DNA of 64,000 bases. Origin: Zhengitettix transpicula (lineage: Eukaryota; Arthropoda; Insecta; Orthoptera; Tetrigidae). Position numbers and translations under genes: made by a program. A model generated the notes under the pieces. That model saw nothing but the letters and a program-made list of their open reading frames with translations. It searched no databases and was not told where the DNA came from. The stretch is from positions 119,651,600-119,715,599 of the forward strand of contig CM073590.1 in NCBI GenBank assembly GCA_037074705.1, read 5' to 3'. Within the stretch, counting starts at the first letter, position 1, and each line of letters opens with the position of its first letter. Positions 10,905 to 22,745 of this stretch are shown one piece after another.

Positions 10905-12139
10905 TCACTATCCAGAATATAATGTCTCAATGCTGGAATGTGGCGTGTATTTCACTCCCACCCTGAATAATGAAAGTATAGTTTATAAAAAAATTTAAAA
11001 TAAAGGTAGAATTTAATGTGAATTTTCTGACAAATAGATTACATATAGTACAATAATAATTAGTGTTTACTGGCAGAAGTCATGATTTATTAAAATTATA
11101 ATTTACATTTAACTACAAAACATTTCCTCCCTATGCTCAGAGATCTCTTCAGATCTCTTTCTATACAATAGATTTTTGGGTATAACACTAATATTTAACT
11201 TGTATTTTATTTTAGGAATAATGTAGTGAATTCATTAGCTTATTTAATTTCATATATTTAAGTTTAAGTAATTATTTTTAAACTCTTTTTTTTGCTGTAA
11301 AATAAAAATGTTGATTAACATCGTCGTTCTGTGAGCAGAGGTCTACAAAGAAGGCGACAAGAATGATTAGTGTTATAGAAAACGATATGAAAGGGGAAAG
11401 GTTTGATTAGCGTTTCAGAAGAAATTGAAATTCAAAGAGCAAAACAAAACAGAGTAACGGTTTAGTTCACTGAGCTAAGTGGAAAAGAAAATATCCGAGT
11501 AGTGTGTCGCAATAGAACCACATACAGAGCTGCTAAAAAAACAATTAACGTTTTCCAGATTTATTTGCAAGAGATGAAATTTTAACGTGTCTATGATTTT
11601 GGAAATGAGAAATGCTGAAAAATTCAACAGTGGTTTATCTCAGTAATTGCATAGTTGTCAAAAAGGCGAAACGAAAACGTTGGGCAACGGCGAGAGAAGA
11701 GAACAGAGAAAGATGCCCCGTAGTTTTGAGTAAATACAAGACAGAACATAAAAACCGTTTTATTGTAATTAGCTAAAGTAAACCGCAAAAGTATAGACTT
11801 TTATTGTACAAAATATATTTTGATTGATATACAAGAGGCTTGAAAATATTCATCACGTAGTAGGGCGGAGGAGAGTAATGATGGATGGAGTGCTTCACAT
11901 TAAATTAATAGTTTATATATATAAAATATGACGATACCTAATAATTAAGAGGCACTTTAAATGGTTTATCGCATATCATACACAAACAGAATTCACCAAA
12001 GTATAGAATAAAGTCATTATGATCTTCTTCTTCCTTTATAACACTTCTCGGACAACCACACTGTGTCCAACGATGGTTGGTTACTGAACAGCTTTCCTAA
12101 TCTGACAAAATTACGGTACTGTGAATATGAATTTTACAT
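10901..12139. other. Non-coding stretch with a purine-rich section
   Basis: 11340-11770 is purine-rich on the plus strand (many GAAA and GAGA words) and stop-rich in every frame. No element recognised. Confidence 0.4.
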
Positions 12140-12370
12140 TGGTACCTGAAAGGTCAGTGTGCCGCTCATACAAATCGCCTCTCATTACGCGGTCCAATCA
12201 AAGACTTGGTTGCGTCACGCTTGGCGCCGCGAGGTGACACTGCCATTTGTGCGTAATCACATCTTCACACAATCGCTAACAGCGAAGATATTGCCTCAGC
12301 CAATTTGTGAAGCTGTTGCTAATACTCTGCCAAAAAAGGGATTTGCTCGGGAGGTTAACACTTAACTGGT
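12140..12370. other. GC-richer island
   Basis: Contains CCAATCA, TGCGTCACGC and GGCGCCGCGAGGTGAC. One frame (12159-12365) is open for 68 codons but starts at a non-ATG codon and has no signature. Possible regulatory DNA or an old repeat. Confidence 0.2.
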
Positions 12371-12430
12371 GCCGACCGAACGTAGAATTTGATATGCTCG
12401 TACTACATCAATTGCTTGTGCATTAGAAAG

Positions 12431-12490
12431 TACGAGGTGCAACCAAAACATTCCGTGAATACCTCTGAAGCTCTTGAAGAAAAGCCGCCA
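12431..12490 (+). mobile_element. Possible mariner-type terminal sequence
   Basis: TACGAGGTGCAACCAAAACA follows an AG and begins with the TA dinucleotide. TACGAGG-starting ends with an 'ACCAAAA' continuation are typical of mariner terminal inverted repeats. I found no matching inverted end within 2 kb and no transposase, so this would be a solo fragment. Confidence 0.3.
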
Positions 12491-12789
12491 GATGGTACTT
12501 CATACACACTTTAAATCAGTCTATTATTTGAATTTGTGCTACTTGGTCGCATTTAGTTTTTATATGCACTCTTGTGGGTTGCATGACTTGTATAAGCTTT
12601 GTTTAAAACGCTGCATAAACACAACAAATGTTGAAGGAAAAAAATTATTAAGACTGATTTAAACGATTTAATTAAACAGTTTTTATTTAAAATATTAAAA
12701 TATAAAAAATGCATGTTGATTGCTATGTAAAACTATATTCACATCTAAGGACGTTATGTCGTCTGAGATGAATACCCCTTGTACCTTAA
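12491..12789. other. AT-rich non-coding stretch
   Basis: A 62-codon open frame at 12474-12662 has no signature. Confidence 0.35.
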
Positions 12790-13035
12790 GTAAAATACTC
12801 CATATACTTCCGCTAGCTTACGGGAGTTAAAACAACTTACAACAGTTAATAATACTCCCGGTACACTAAGGCAATCAAAAATACTCCCGATCTCAGGGAA
12901 CTAAAACTACTCCTGATAATCCTGGTTCATTAAGAGAGTGCAAAAAATCAAAGAACATTAAGCGAATAAAAATTACTCTCTTCACTTCAAGAGTTTCAAA
13001 AATACTCCTGTGTCTAAAGGGAGTCAATAACACAG
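12790..13035 (+). repeat. Degenerate minisatellite with an internal dyad (ACTCCCG...CGGGAGT)
   Basis: Words of the form AATACTCCCG alternate with GGGAGTTAAAA/GGGAGTCAAT at roughly 35-bp intervals for about 250 bp. Each unit is itself a weak inverted repeat. Copies are visible near 12795, 12830, 12862, 12885, 12905, 12985 and 13005. There is no coding frame. Confidence 0.65.
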
Positions 13036-14339
13036 CCTCTTACCTTAATCGGCATATGCATGCCAGAATGAATCGCGGGACTCCTGTAACACTGGATATG
13101 ACACAAACCTATGTTTTTTTCGAATTATTTTATGTAAGCACTTTCCATCCCGACCCCTAGGGGTACTCCCCTCCTATACCGTTAATAACTGAAAATTACA
13201 CTAACAGCATCGAGAGTGGCAATTTCAATCACAGCGGCCCAGAAAATTATTTTTCGATGCTAATAAATGTCGTTTTTGCATTTTTTTCAAATACCATCCG
13301 CTTCCACTCTCAACCCTCTATGTTATAGGAGTGACTAATACCTAGTGAATCATAAGTAATATGTGTATAAAGTTAGGTTGAAATTGTTCCACGCTTTTAA
13401 ATTTATATGTAGAAGAGGCACACAGACATATCCACTTTTATTTATTAAATTATTATATAAGTCTACAGAAATATATCAATTATGTGGTGCTCATCACTAT
13501 AAATAAATTGTGAGATCTGGCGATATGTCTGAAAAATATTCTTGTATCTAATTTGTTAAGTTGATCTATAATGACGCATTAACAAAGAAATTCGTGTTGA
13601 ATTCCAGGAAGAATAATTTTATTCCTCTTGTCCATAATTCGAGGAAGAACGAATCTATTCAGCATGAACGTATTTCACAATTAAGTTATTGATCATTCGA
13701 TATAAATATTTGTACAATGCCTTATTTTTACAAGTTTATATAACCAGCATTTGTGTGCATACTTTTTTGTGACATTATAACACTTTTATAAACAAACGTT
13801 TCCGGGAGCTATCTTAAGATTATTCAAATATACAGATTCTTTCCATTGCAGAAAAATCTCAGTTCTACTTAAAAATCTAATATATATTGCTTCTGTGACG
13901 ATGAAGTTCACGAAATGCACTACTGAAGCCCATATATTTTCGTTTCCTTCACCAGTAAAGATATTTTTAGACACTGTCGTTTACTGATTTTTGTTTTAAA
14001 ATAGTATTTTTACTTTATTGGTTAAAACGTAACCACTTTGTGAGGTCTCTTTTCAAAAATTCCCATTTAGGGATTAAACGTTACAATTCTGTAATTTCTG
14101 CTAGTAAATAGCAATGAAATTTTCATCTCTCGTGACAGTACAAAAGAGCCGAGGCTAAGAATTACGCAGTTATTTGTCGGATAGTTTGCTTCAGAGACGT
14201 AACAAGGGAATGTAGTAAAGTAAAGCCACCCAAACTCGTTAATACGCCGCAATTTACAAATAAATGCTAGTGAGACGGAAGGCTTAAAAGCCAGGAATCC
14301 ACATGCAGGCCAATGATTTGCTTCTGGAATACGTACGGT
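13036..14339. other. Mostly AT-rich non-coding stretch
   Basis: A C-rich spot with CGACCCCTAGGGGTAC (partly palindromic) lies near 13150. Open frames at 13786-13974 and 14067-14342 (minus) have no family signature. Confidence 0.35.
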
Positions 14340-14660
14340 CAAATTATCCAGCTAATCGCTGCCACAAGCTCTTTGTTTATTTTGCGGCGAAGTTCGCAAT
14401 TACTCGCTTGTTCCCAGCGTGCAGTTTCTTTGCTCTCTTACCTGTCCACGGCCAGATATAGCGGACAATTTGCATGCCAATGAAACAACACTAACTGTGT
14501 GAAACTCTTTTCTGTCGATTTATTGGAGGTCAAAATTGCGCATTAAGCTCCAGACTTCCCCATTCAACGTTAACTGGCCTTACAGATTATTGCTGGGCTT
14601 AAACAATACGAACATTAGAAATATGGCCGCAAATAGCACCACCTACTTGTTCTCCAATAT
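14340..14660. other. GC-richer, possibly conserved non-coding block
   Basis: Contains CTTTGTTTATTTTGCGGCGA, ATTTGCATGCCAAT (octamer-like) and TTTATTGGAGGTCAA. Compositionally distinct from its flanks and without a coding frame. Regulatory role is inference. Confidence 0.2.
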
Positions 14661-15248
14661 TTACTGTCGTATCCAGGTACTACACTAGGCTAGAAGAACA
14701 GCATTTAGAATAAATACCAAACAAATGCATTAAGTGTTTTGCCTGGATTCCCTATTTATTAAATACTCCACAATAGACAACTAGACACCACTTGCCGACA
14801 TGATTTTAAAGTGGAAGATTCAACGTTCTCTTTCGCCCATCTTGTAATGAATGTGTTCTCTTAATCGTTTTTAAGTAAAGCAATATTTTATTCAAGTTCC
14901 TACCCAAGTCGAGAGGATGTTTAGACTTTTATATACTTTTACTACAATAAATATACCGATTAAAAGAAGTGAGCGGTCTTTGATTTTACAGTTATATATC
15001 ACTTAACCAACCTTTCTGTGGTCATAACAAAGTATATACACAAAAAGTGATTAAAATTATTTTTTATAAAAGAATAAGAGATACATATCTATTGAACCAA
15101 CGTGGAAATAATGCTAAACGCGGTTGGTGTGAATTACTGCATTCTGATATATTCGGTTTAAGCAGTCGGCTATTATTGTACACTCGAATACATACTTGTG
15201 CAATGTTATAATGTTAATAGTTGCAAAATTTAGAGATTAATTTAGAGT
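14661..15248. other. AT-rich non-coding stretch
   Basis: Nothing recognisable. Confidence 0.4.
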
Positions 15249-15453
15249 ATTAATAATAAGAAAGATAGCCAAATACAGACAAAATAAGCGACGATAGGTC
15301 CAGTTTTGTCAATTGGCCAGTGCAGTTGTGTCGCTCTATGCTCTTCTTAGCACCTGAACAAAGTTACAAGGATCCTATCAAAGTTGTGTGGTATTTTATA
15401 TTATCACTATCTTTATTATTATTAATTTTCAATCAGACGTAAAGTTTTCATTT
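15249..15453 (-). repeat. Family B dispersed repeat, copy 2
   Basis: On the minus strand this reads ACTTTACGTCTGATTGAAAA, AAAGATAGTGATAATATAAA, ATACCACACAAC, a TTCAGGTGCTAAGAAG block and TAGAGCGACACAACTGC, in the same order as the copy at 4852. An imperfect inverted repeat of about 18 bases (TAATAATAAGAAAGATAG at 15248; CTATCTTTATTATTATTA at 15405) closes most of the copy, suggesting a foldback end. Confidence 0.7.
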
Positions 15454-16044
15454 ATTGAGAATATTGTTGGTCAGGTTCTCCATAGTTCAAAAGGGCGTTT
15501 CGAACAATAAAAAATTCTGATCATTTTGGGGGAAAATATTAAAAAAAACAGCGCTAGGCACACGAGTTTTGACGCTCCTTCAAGAAATAACCTACTAAAT
15601 AAGCCTATTCCAGGGACGGCTATCGAAACCTCATCTGACACTACTTATAGCTTGCTCTAATTTATAGATTCCGGGGTAAAAGTAAATTGAGTGTTTTTTT
15701 CTTGAGGAATTAGCCAATTTTGTCAGGTGCGAATTAGGGGCCTTGGCAGTCGTCCAGGTGTTTGTGTGATGGGCTCGCTTGTTCAAGTAATATATAAGTC
15801 CAAATTTCTGGAAGTATTGTGTTAATAAATAATGTCAGAATATTTCTGTGTATCGTTTCTTCCTGATTTCGTATTGAAGAGAGTAGTTCTTTCTAGAGTA
15901 AAGAAGTTCCTCACACGCTTACCTATTTCATATTCAGTTGTTTCTCCTAATTTTACATGATGTTTGTGCTTTTTAACGCGAAACGTTCGTCGTACCTGAG
16001 TACACTCGCAGACTGGTTTATTAATGGAAAGAATGCTTTTACTT
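15454..16044. other. Non-coding stretch, possibly the 5' part of family A copy 2
   Basis: CTGATCATTT at 15517-15526 is repeated at 16495-16504, right after the A-run of family A copy 2. If that is its target-site duplication, copy 2 starts near 15527 and is about 970 bp long. No matching sequence is visible upstream of the other A copies, so the point is open. Confidence 0.3.
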
Positions 16045-16494
16045 CTAATTCTGCTGATCGGTTCCCACATGCCGAGGCACCTCGGCCTGTTTTGAGAGGT
16101 GTATGTTCCGGGGTCGCAGACCTTGGGCATACGGTAAGAGTTGTCCGCTATTCCTATTGGAATAGTCGGCCAGCTGCCTCCTAAACTGGTCGAGGCACGG
16201 AGAAGGGAATGCTGCGTCCCCACATCAAACTCCTCTCCCGCTATCGGAAGGGCGTGGGACAAGTACCCAATGCTCGACCTACCTGATGCAGGTTTTTCTA
16301 GGGTTTTCCTGCATTTCTTTAGGCGAATGCCGGGTAGGATCCGTAAACCATAGCCCGGGGGCCCTAGTTACCCTTGGCTACCTTCCTCCACCCTTCCGCA
16401 TCCCCCCTTTCAAATCCCTTTCCTATGCTATAAGAGGGGAGTTGCTACTATGTGGATTACCCTATACATAGCTTGTCTACACCCAAAAAAAAAA
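16045..16494 (+). mobile_element. Family A retroposon copy 2
   Basis: GC-rich copy with the complete body shared with copy 3: GGTTCCCACATGCCGAGGCA, CACCTCGGCCTGTTTTGAG, the GGGTCGCAGACC part, GTCGGCCAGCTGCCTCC, a CCTGATGCAGGTTTTTCTAG block and TAGCCCGGGG. It ends CTTGTCTACACCC followed by an A-run. Open frames on both strands (15822-16262 minus; 16141-16353 plus) recur in other copies and are repeat translations. Whether they reflect an ancestral protein cannot be told from this window. Confidence 0.85.
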
Positions 16495-19009
16495 CTGATC
16501 ATTTGGGAACGTCAAGCAGATATATGGTGGGGTGCAGCCTGTCATTAGTATTGTGTTTTGTATTGATGGTCAATCTTGTTTTTCTGATGACTTTGTGGGT
16601 AGTGTGCGAAGAAGGTCTTAGCAGATATGTTGAAGTTCATTGTTGAGAAGATTCTGATTAGATTAAATACGGAAGGCTCTGTATAATAAACTTGGGACTA
16701 TATCAAATTTTGTTCTATAGGAAAGATTTGAAAGAAAATCGAAGCATTTTCCAGTATGAGTGGATTTTATGTTGACGGAAGTGTTCAATTTGTTTATAAT
16801 AATAAATATTGGATAACATTAACCGCAAACTGGGCTAGTTTGGTCCGATAATTTCGAAAGGGCACTTACTGTATCAGAAAATTAATTCCCATAATTGACT
16901 TCAGAGAATGGAAAAACCTTCGACAGTTTCCAGTAAACCCAGCATTATCTTTGCCAATAAAAAAAACATCATTACACGAAAACAGTCTATAGATTTTGTA
17001 AAAGACTCGTTTGAAGACGTCGCAAACGGTCGTATTTGTGAATGTACAATGCATTATAGTGTAATTTAAAACAATATAAGTATGTATCATATATTACTGT
17101 CCACCAAGACGAAACAATGGAGAAGGCCACACTTTAGCAGAATACGAGCGCAATTCAGTGGCTTAGGGTGACGTCAGCTCCCACCGATAGACCAACGCTC
17201 AAGTACAAAAATTGATTCGTTGTAAACTATAATAATTTTTATTGAATTATGTAAGCTTTTAACTGCTGGTTTAGCTCGATGGTGTTGATAGGGCACTGGT
17301 ACTTGTGAATAATAAACAATATATTTTCTACAACCAGTGGCGTCTAGTGAATTTTTATGTTATGTGCTACATCACCGCAAAGAACAATTTTTACGAGTAT
17401 ACCTAATTATACAACTGCGTTAGTGTTTCCATTAATTTACGGGAAATGCTACATATGTAATCCCACCTACATAGCTTCCAAAAAATAATTTAACACAAAG
17501 TTGAAAATCTTTTCTCACACGAAAGTATTTTCCCTAATACTAATTTTAAATAGTATGTTACGTAAGGCCATGAAGTAGATTTCCTCAATCTGACTCAAGT
17601 ATTCAAAATGCTACCCTAAAATGTTTTTTTTCTTTAAAAGGACATTTAATTGTAATTATTCAAAAAAAATACACAAATTGTACGAATAATATTTTTCAAA
17701 ATATAAACTACTTTAAAATAATACTTTTAATTACTGAGTGGCTCATATTTAAAATAAATAACTATTAATTTTTATCTGCATGAATTGAATAGACTGAACA
17801 GTTTTCACCGTTTATAGAAAACAGAAATTTCCATCAGCTGATTGGAATATTAACAACAATTGAGTTGTGTTGAATCGATCATCCAAAGGTCTTCTCTCAC
17901 GCGGTCAAATATTCTACGAAGTGGACTCTGAGGATGACTCAGCGATCTTGTTAAACTAATTAACAAGCGTAATTTCAAGTACTTGTTGACTCCCTGGAGT
18001 TCAATTTTTATTTTCTTAATGAAATCAATCTGTCAAATATAACGGAAACTGGAAAATAAACTCTTAATTCTATCAAATTTTTTTTTCAAAATCGTGAGAT
18101 AATCTGAGAGAATATTTTGTGTAACAGTAAAAGAAAATATCTTCATGCTCGCCTCTTTTACATATAAGATATTGACAGTTTTAAGAATTATTTTATCACT
18201 AAGCGTTCGCATTATATCCCCATTAGTAGCTAATGCGACGTCCCTAAAAGTTTTCAAATCTCTTTATTGTGAAATCGTTTATCAGATTCCATAAACAAGT
18301 TCAGGCAAATCTTCTCGACAAATATAGAAAAAAAAATACATTAACAAGAATATATCAATAATACAAGTGAATGTAACCAATTTTTTCAAGAATTATGGAA
18401 GTTAAGTAAAATATTAATATAACAAACCTTCAACTCAGTCTTAAAACGTCTGTAAACAACGTGAACTAATGTATAGATCATGAGATTCAGCAAGTCGTAC
18501 GAAATGCGCAGTAAAAGGAGATGGCAGAGGTATTGTTGTCGTCAGGGGGGAACTTTTCACTTGGAGACAAGCTGGAGCAACGCTTCTGTCATTCTTAAAA
18601 ACATTATTATATTCTTTCAAACGGGATATACAGCAGCGTCACGGTCTTTTTACCACATCCTGTACTTCACTGTTGCGGATGAGTTTTTTGAACTGAACTA
18701 AACAAAACATATCTCCTTGCGCCAATGTTTTCAGTGCCAAGGTTCGTGTAAAAGTGAACTCCGGTCCACCCCCACTACAACCTCAGACTACTAGACGACT
18801 GTGCATTGTATTTCGACACGATTATCTATTTTTCTTCAATTAGACTAAATAAAGAATATTAAAATTTACCAAAAAATAAGTAGTGATGATAAAAAATGGA
18901 TTTAACGATTCTTATTTTATCGTTTATGGTACATTCGAGTTTCACATATGTTTAATCTTTCAAGCTAATTAATTTCGCGGTAGAATACATAGTCGTAGTT
19001 AGCATTTGG
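16495..19009. other. AT-rich non-coding stretch
   Basis: A short tRNA-like word (TTTAGCTCGATGG at about 17271) lacks a B box. A TGACGTCAGC CRE-like site occurs at about 17171. A moderately GC-rich patch is at 18480-18800. No gene is supported. Confidence 0.35.
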
Positions 19010-19200
19010 ATCAGACTTTACTGGATATTTTTTGGCGATGAGCAATTAGGCGTAATTATCCGCTAGTCCCGGGACAGAGGTCGCGCTGGAAGCAGGCTGG
19101 CCTAATGACGCGATCTAACGGTTCTCGTCAGCAGAAACAACTGCTGGAAAATTAATCGCTCCCAGGGATTCGCGCTCTCGGTCCTCACTAAATTCAATTT
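19010..19200. promoter_or_regulatory. Candidate conserved regulatory block with repeated AATTA/CCCGGGA motif
   Basis: GC-richer block with CAATTAGGCGTAATTA followed by TCCCGGGACAGAGGTCGC, then TAATGACGCGATC, and then a second variant, AATTAATCGCTCCCAGGGA with TTCGCGCTC. A third variant is at about 32866 (TTAATTAGCGTTAATTGG, CTCCCGGGACTCATTAGGG, GTCGC). Paired homeodomain-like cores next to a palindromic CCCGGG are seen directly. A regulatory role is inference. Confidence 0.3.
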
Positions 19201-20484
19201 GCATCGTACCGTTTCATATTGACAGTGTTAATACATTCTCCTACATTTCATAAACACAGACAACATTGACAACGTTTACAGTCAGAATAATATTAGGCTA
19301 CTATAATTGGCTATATCCCAGCAGACCCAGAAAATTTATGCTAATGTGCATGTTTAGCATATATATTAATAACGTTTGTCTCTCAGTAAGCAGTATTTCT
19401 GCGGTAGTTAAATTTATTGTTTTGGATAAAACAAACATCTCTATAATAGCAAGCCCATCGAGATTCTCTATCAGAAGTTCGCGAAACAATATTCAGTAGA
19501 ATCTATATTTTAAACTTTCGGCAGTAATAAGTAGACAAGTACTATACAAAATGCATATTTTAGGGGGAAACAACTCTTAGAAAAGGAGTTCAATTGTGAA
19601 ACTTCAAAATATTTTACACGACCCATTGGTACTAAAGTGCGTTTTCATGATTGCTTTACACGAAATCATCACAGTTTGAAAAATTACAATCAGCTATGTA
19701 GAACAATAGACGAAACATTAAACTTTAGTTTGATGCAAAATTACAAACGGGCTTAACAGAAAGTGAGAAAGCGACAAATAGAAAAAAAACTTAGTTAAGA
19801 AAACTATTTTGTAAATATTCTTGAAAAAGAAATGGATTAAATTTTTTTAAAAATAAATTTCGATTTTGAAACTTTATCATCTTAGCATATCTAAGCCTGG
19901 CAGCTATATAATAATTTTACAAATTTGATAAAATCAAAAGAGATCAGCTCCGGTTCGTAAAAAGAATACGTTTATTGAAAAATTATGTGAAACTGTAAAA
20001 ATGAAATATGAGACTCCAATACCCTGCACTAGATTGTTATTTTTCCCTGCATAAACAAGTTCTTATATTCAATTAAATACATTTATAGTAAAAATAGCTA
20101 CCAAAGCTACCTCGAAAAAAATTATTGTTGGCAATAATCGTTTACAATAAAACAATGAATGACGTATTGCATTTATTTTACGGACGAACATGTGAAGGTT
20201 GATTTATAAAAAAATTACTTCGACTATTGCTATAAAACATAAATAACGCGTTTAAAGCTAATGCTTCTTTAATGCTTTGATAAACGTTAGAAAATAAGTT
20301 AAAAAATTGTCTTAAAAAGAAAGAGTCGAAGTACGATATCTTCAACGTTTAAGTGTATAATCTTATTTTTCTATTAATTATATAGACCAATTTGGGGGCA
20401 GCCAAATTATATGATGATTTTAATAGAATTCTAAATTTACATTTGTAGTCCACGCGGGTAACTTCAATCCAAGTTGTGCCATAT
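19201..20484. other. AT-rich non-coding stretch
   Basis: Open frames on both strands at about 19266-19499 are complementary shadows without signatures. Nothing else is recognised. Confidence 0.35.
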
Positions 20485-21085
20485 TGTGTTATATCATAAA
20501 TCGATGTATAACTAATACTTAATGTGTATTTTTGTAATATAAACCCACAGATTTTTAATCAGTCTCCATAAATAGTTCAGAACTCTAATAATGTTTTTTT
20601 TTGAACAAGGAGCTTTTGGTCGATAGTTCAGCCACAATCATCTACAAAAACAAAAATTAACTTTATAAACCATTTACAAAATCCTATAACTATAATTTTT
20701 CAACATTACAATTCTATATTTTATCATTTTTAAAGTTCTTCCAAAACTTGGCGAAAGTCATCCTCTTGATGTATTTAACTCATAGTAATATTGTCTACAA
20801 TATTCAATACAGAATTTTTCGAAATTATTGTGCAGGTCGTCTAATGGAGTTTTATCTCACACTTAACCTTTAGACTATATAATTATAATATTTTGTAATT
20901 GTAAATGTTTTATATTTTTCATTTTGTAAATGATTATGTATAAATTATCGACCAAAAGCCCCTTGTTAAAAAAAAGCATTGGTGTTCTATAATTATTTAT
21001 GGAGAATAATTAAAAATCCATGAGGCTACGTTGCAAAAATACCAAATTAAAATCAGTCATAATTTATAATAAAATGAAAAAATGG
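20485..21085. mobile_element. Foldback / long inverted-repeat element (about 600 bp)
   Basis: The left arm around AACAAGGAGCTTTTGGTCGA (20604-20623) pairs with TCGACCAAAAGCCCCTTGTT (20948-20967) with one mismatch. The pairing extends outward through GATTTTTAATCAGTCTCCAT / ATGGAGAATAATTAAAAATC and inward through AATCATCTACAAAA / TTTTGTAAATGATT. Arms are roughly 200 bp or more around a centre near 20785, with increasing divergence outward. No transposase is present, so this is a MITE-like or foldback element. It could fold into a long hairpin RNA if transcribed. Confidence 0.8.
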
Positions 21086-21839
21086 TGTTCTACAAAATTG
21101 TACTTAAAGCCACGTGTTGTGTAAGTCAAAACCACGCCTGAGTTTCATGTTGCACGTTTTGATCAATAAGCTATTAAAATCATCAAAATTTGGTTATTCA
21201 CTTGATAGAATAACCTGGCGCCAAGAACTGACGAATCATATGGTTCGTACACGTATGCTAGATTTAGAAATTATTCACCACGTAAATAAAGAGTCGGCAT
21301 AGTATCGTCGCAGGTTGTTTGCCAAAAAACTGGTGGGCAAGCAAACAGACTACTACAACACTGAATACTCTGTGTGCTTATGTGAACATAGATTAATTTC
21401 GCAACTAATTGCAATGATATGATATTAACAACTATCAAAGACTATATTTGTCCATATATTTTTATTACTTAAGTAGTGAAGTTGCCACTGATCATGAGTA
21501 TAAGATCAAGGAAAAGATTGTGAAAAACTCACACGACTTTTCTGTAGTCTTTTGCGGATTTCTTCGTGATCAAGAAAATATAAATCTTTTACATATCTGG
21601 TGCCAAAAGTACGATAAATGATACACCGATAAAAATTTATAACCGTGAATATTTTATTCTCTTTTTTGTACATTTGCCGATCAAGTTCCCAATATTTTTT
21701 TCTCTAATAAAAAAGTCCTAAGTGACTTAACAGCGGTCGCAGAATCACGTAATCTTACGTTGTAGACTAATTACATTTTTTTCAAGCTGTTAATGAAAAC
21801 CGTTGTTTAATTTGGTATTTCATACTAACTATAAAAAGA
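21086..21839. other. AT-rich non-coding stretch
   Basis: Nothing recognisable. Confidence 0.4.
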
Positions 21840-22150
21840 ATTTTCATCCGACCGACTTCGTTAGCCGTCTCGAAGACGGTTATGTTGGTGTAATATTAGT
21901 TAAAACTGACGTAAATAGTCCACATGTAACTGGCGCTCCAATCAAAAATTTACGATTAACGGAGTAGGGGGAGACACTTAGGGAAGGCGTGGCTGTGGTT
22001 CCAGGTGAGGAATGTGCAACAGTTCCCGCACTTATTATGTATGCATCGTGTTGTGAAATGCCCCTGAGCGAACACTGTCCGTGTTACACTGTCGTCTGGT
22101 CTGCAATGCCAGACACCACGCTAACTTCTTCGCTAAATCAAACATGAATG
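21840..22150. other. GC-richer block with a perfect small hairpin
   Basis: Contains GCCGTCTCGAAGACGGT (stem CCGTCT/AGACGG, loop CGA) near 21863 and a CT/GT-balanced stretch with several TGTCGTCTGG-type words near 22090. No frame is convincingly coding. It may be an old repeat. Confidence 0.25.
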
Positions 22151-22745
22151 ATGTTACAAACAATAAATTTTTGTATTCGTTAAAAAAAGGTTTTTAATAT
22201 GTCATTTCAGTCGTTTCTTTGAAATACAGTGAATACATAAATGTAGAAAACTTCATGTGAAAGAAGCCACGGAACATTGAAATTAAGAATTATTTTTGAG
22301 AAGTGGATAAATTATCTTATAAGGTTCTTTACATGTATAATACTTTTATGATGACCTGAGACTCTGATATTATCATTAGCATAGATAAGGTAGAATTTAC
22401 GGAAATAGGACTTAACAAATGGTAACGTTCTTCTAGAAGAACCCAATTATTTACTAAACTATAAAGGCCGGAAAACAAAATCTCCATAAACATATGTGCG
22501 ATGAAGTATTTCACTACAACTTTTATATATTTCCCTTTATTATAACATAGTCATACACTCTATCTGGCCCATAAACAATATTTATTAGCCTTATTTATTG
22601 AAAAATCTAAGTAATAAATTCGTTTTTTGACAGCTGAATTTTTTGGCTTTCAGTGAGCGTTTCTGCAAAAGCCCTCCTTTTTTTCTTGGCTTTAGTTATT
22701 TCTATACTTTGTTTCAATTTTTTTTAATGATAATACAACGTTAGC
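22151..22745. other. AT-rich non-coding stretch
   Basis: Nothing recognisable. Confidence 0.4.

Noticed and set aside
12431..13800. Full mariner transposon starting at 12431
   Set aside because: No transposase motifs and no matching inverted end were found; only one terminal sequence is visible.
14067..14342. 91-codon minus frame
   Set aside because: Non-ATG start and no signature; its length is within chance expectation.
17265..17300. tRNA- or SINE-like A box TTTAGCTCGATGG
   Set aside because: No B box within 60 bases and no cloverleaf pairing.
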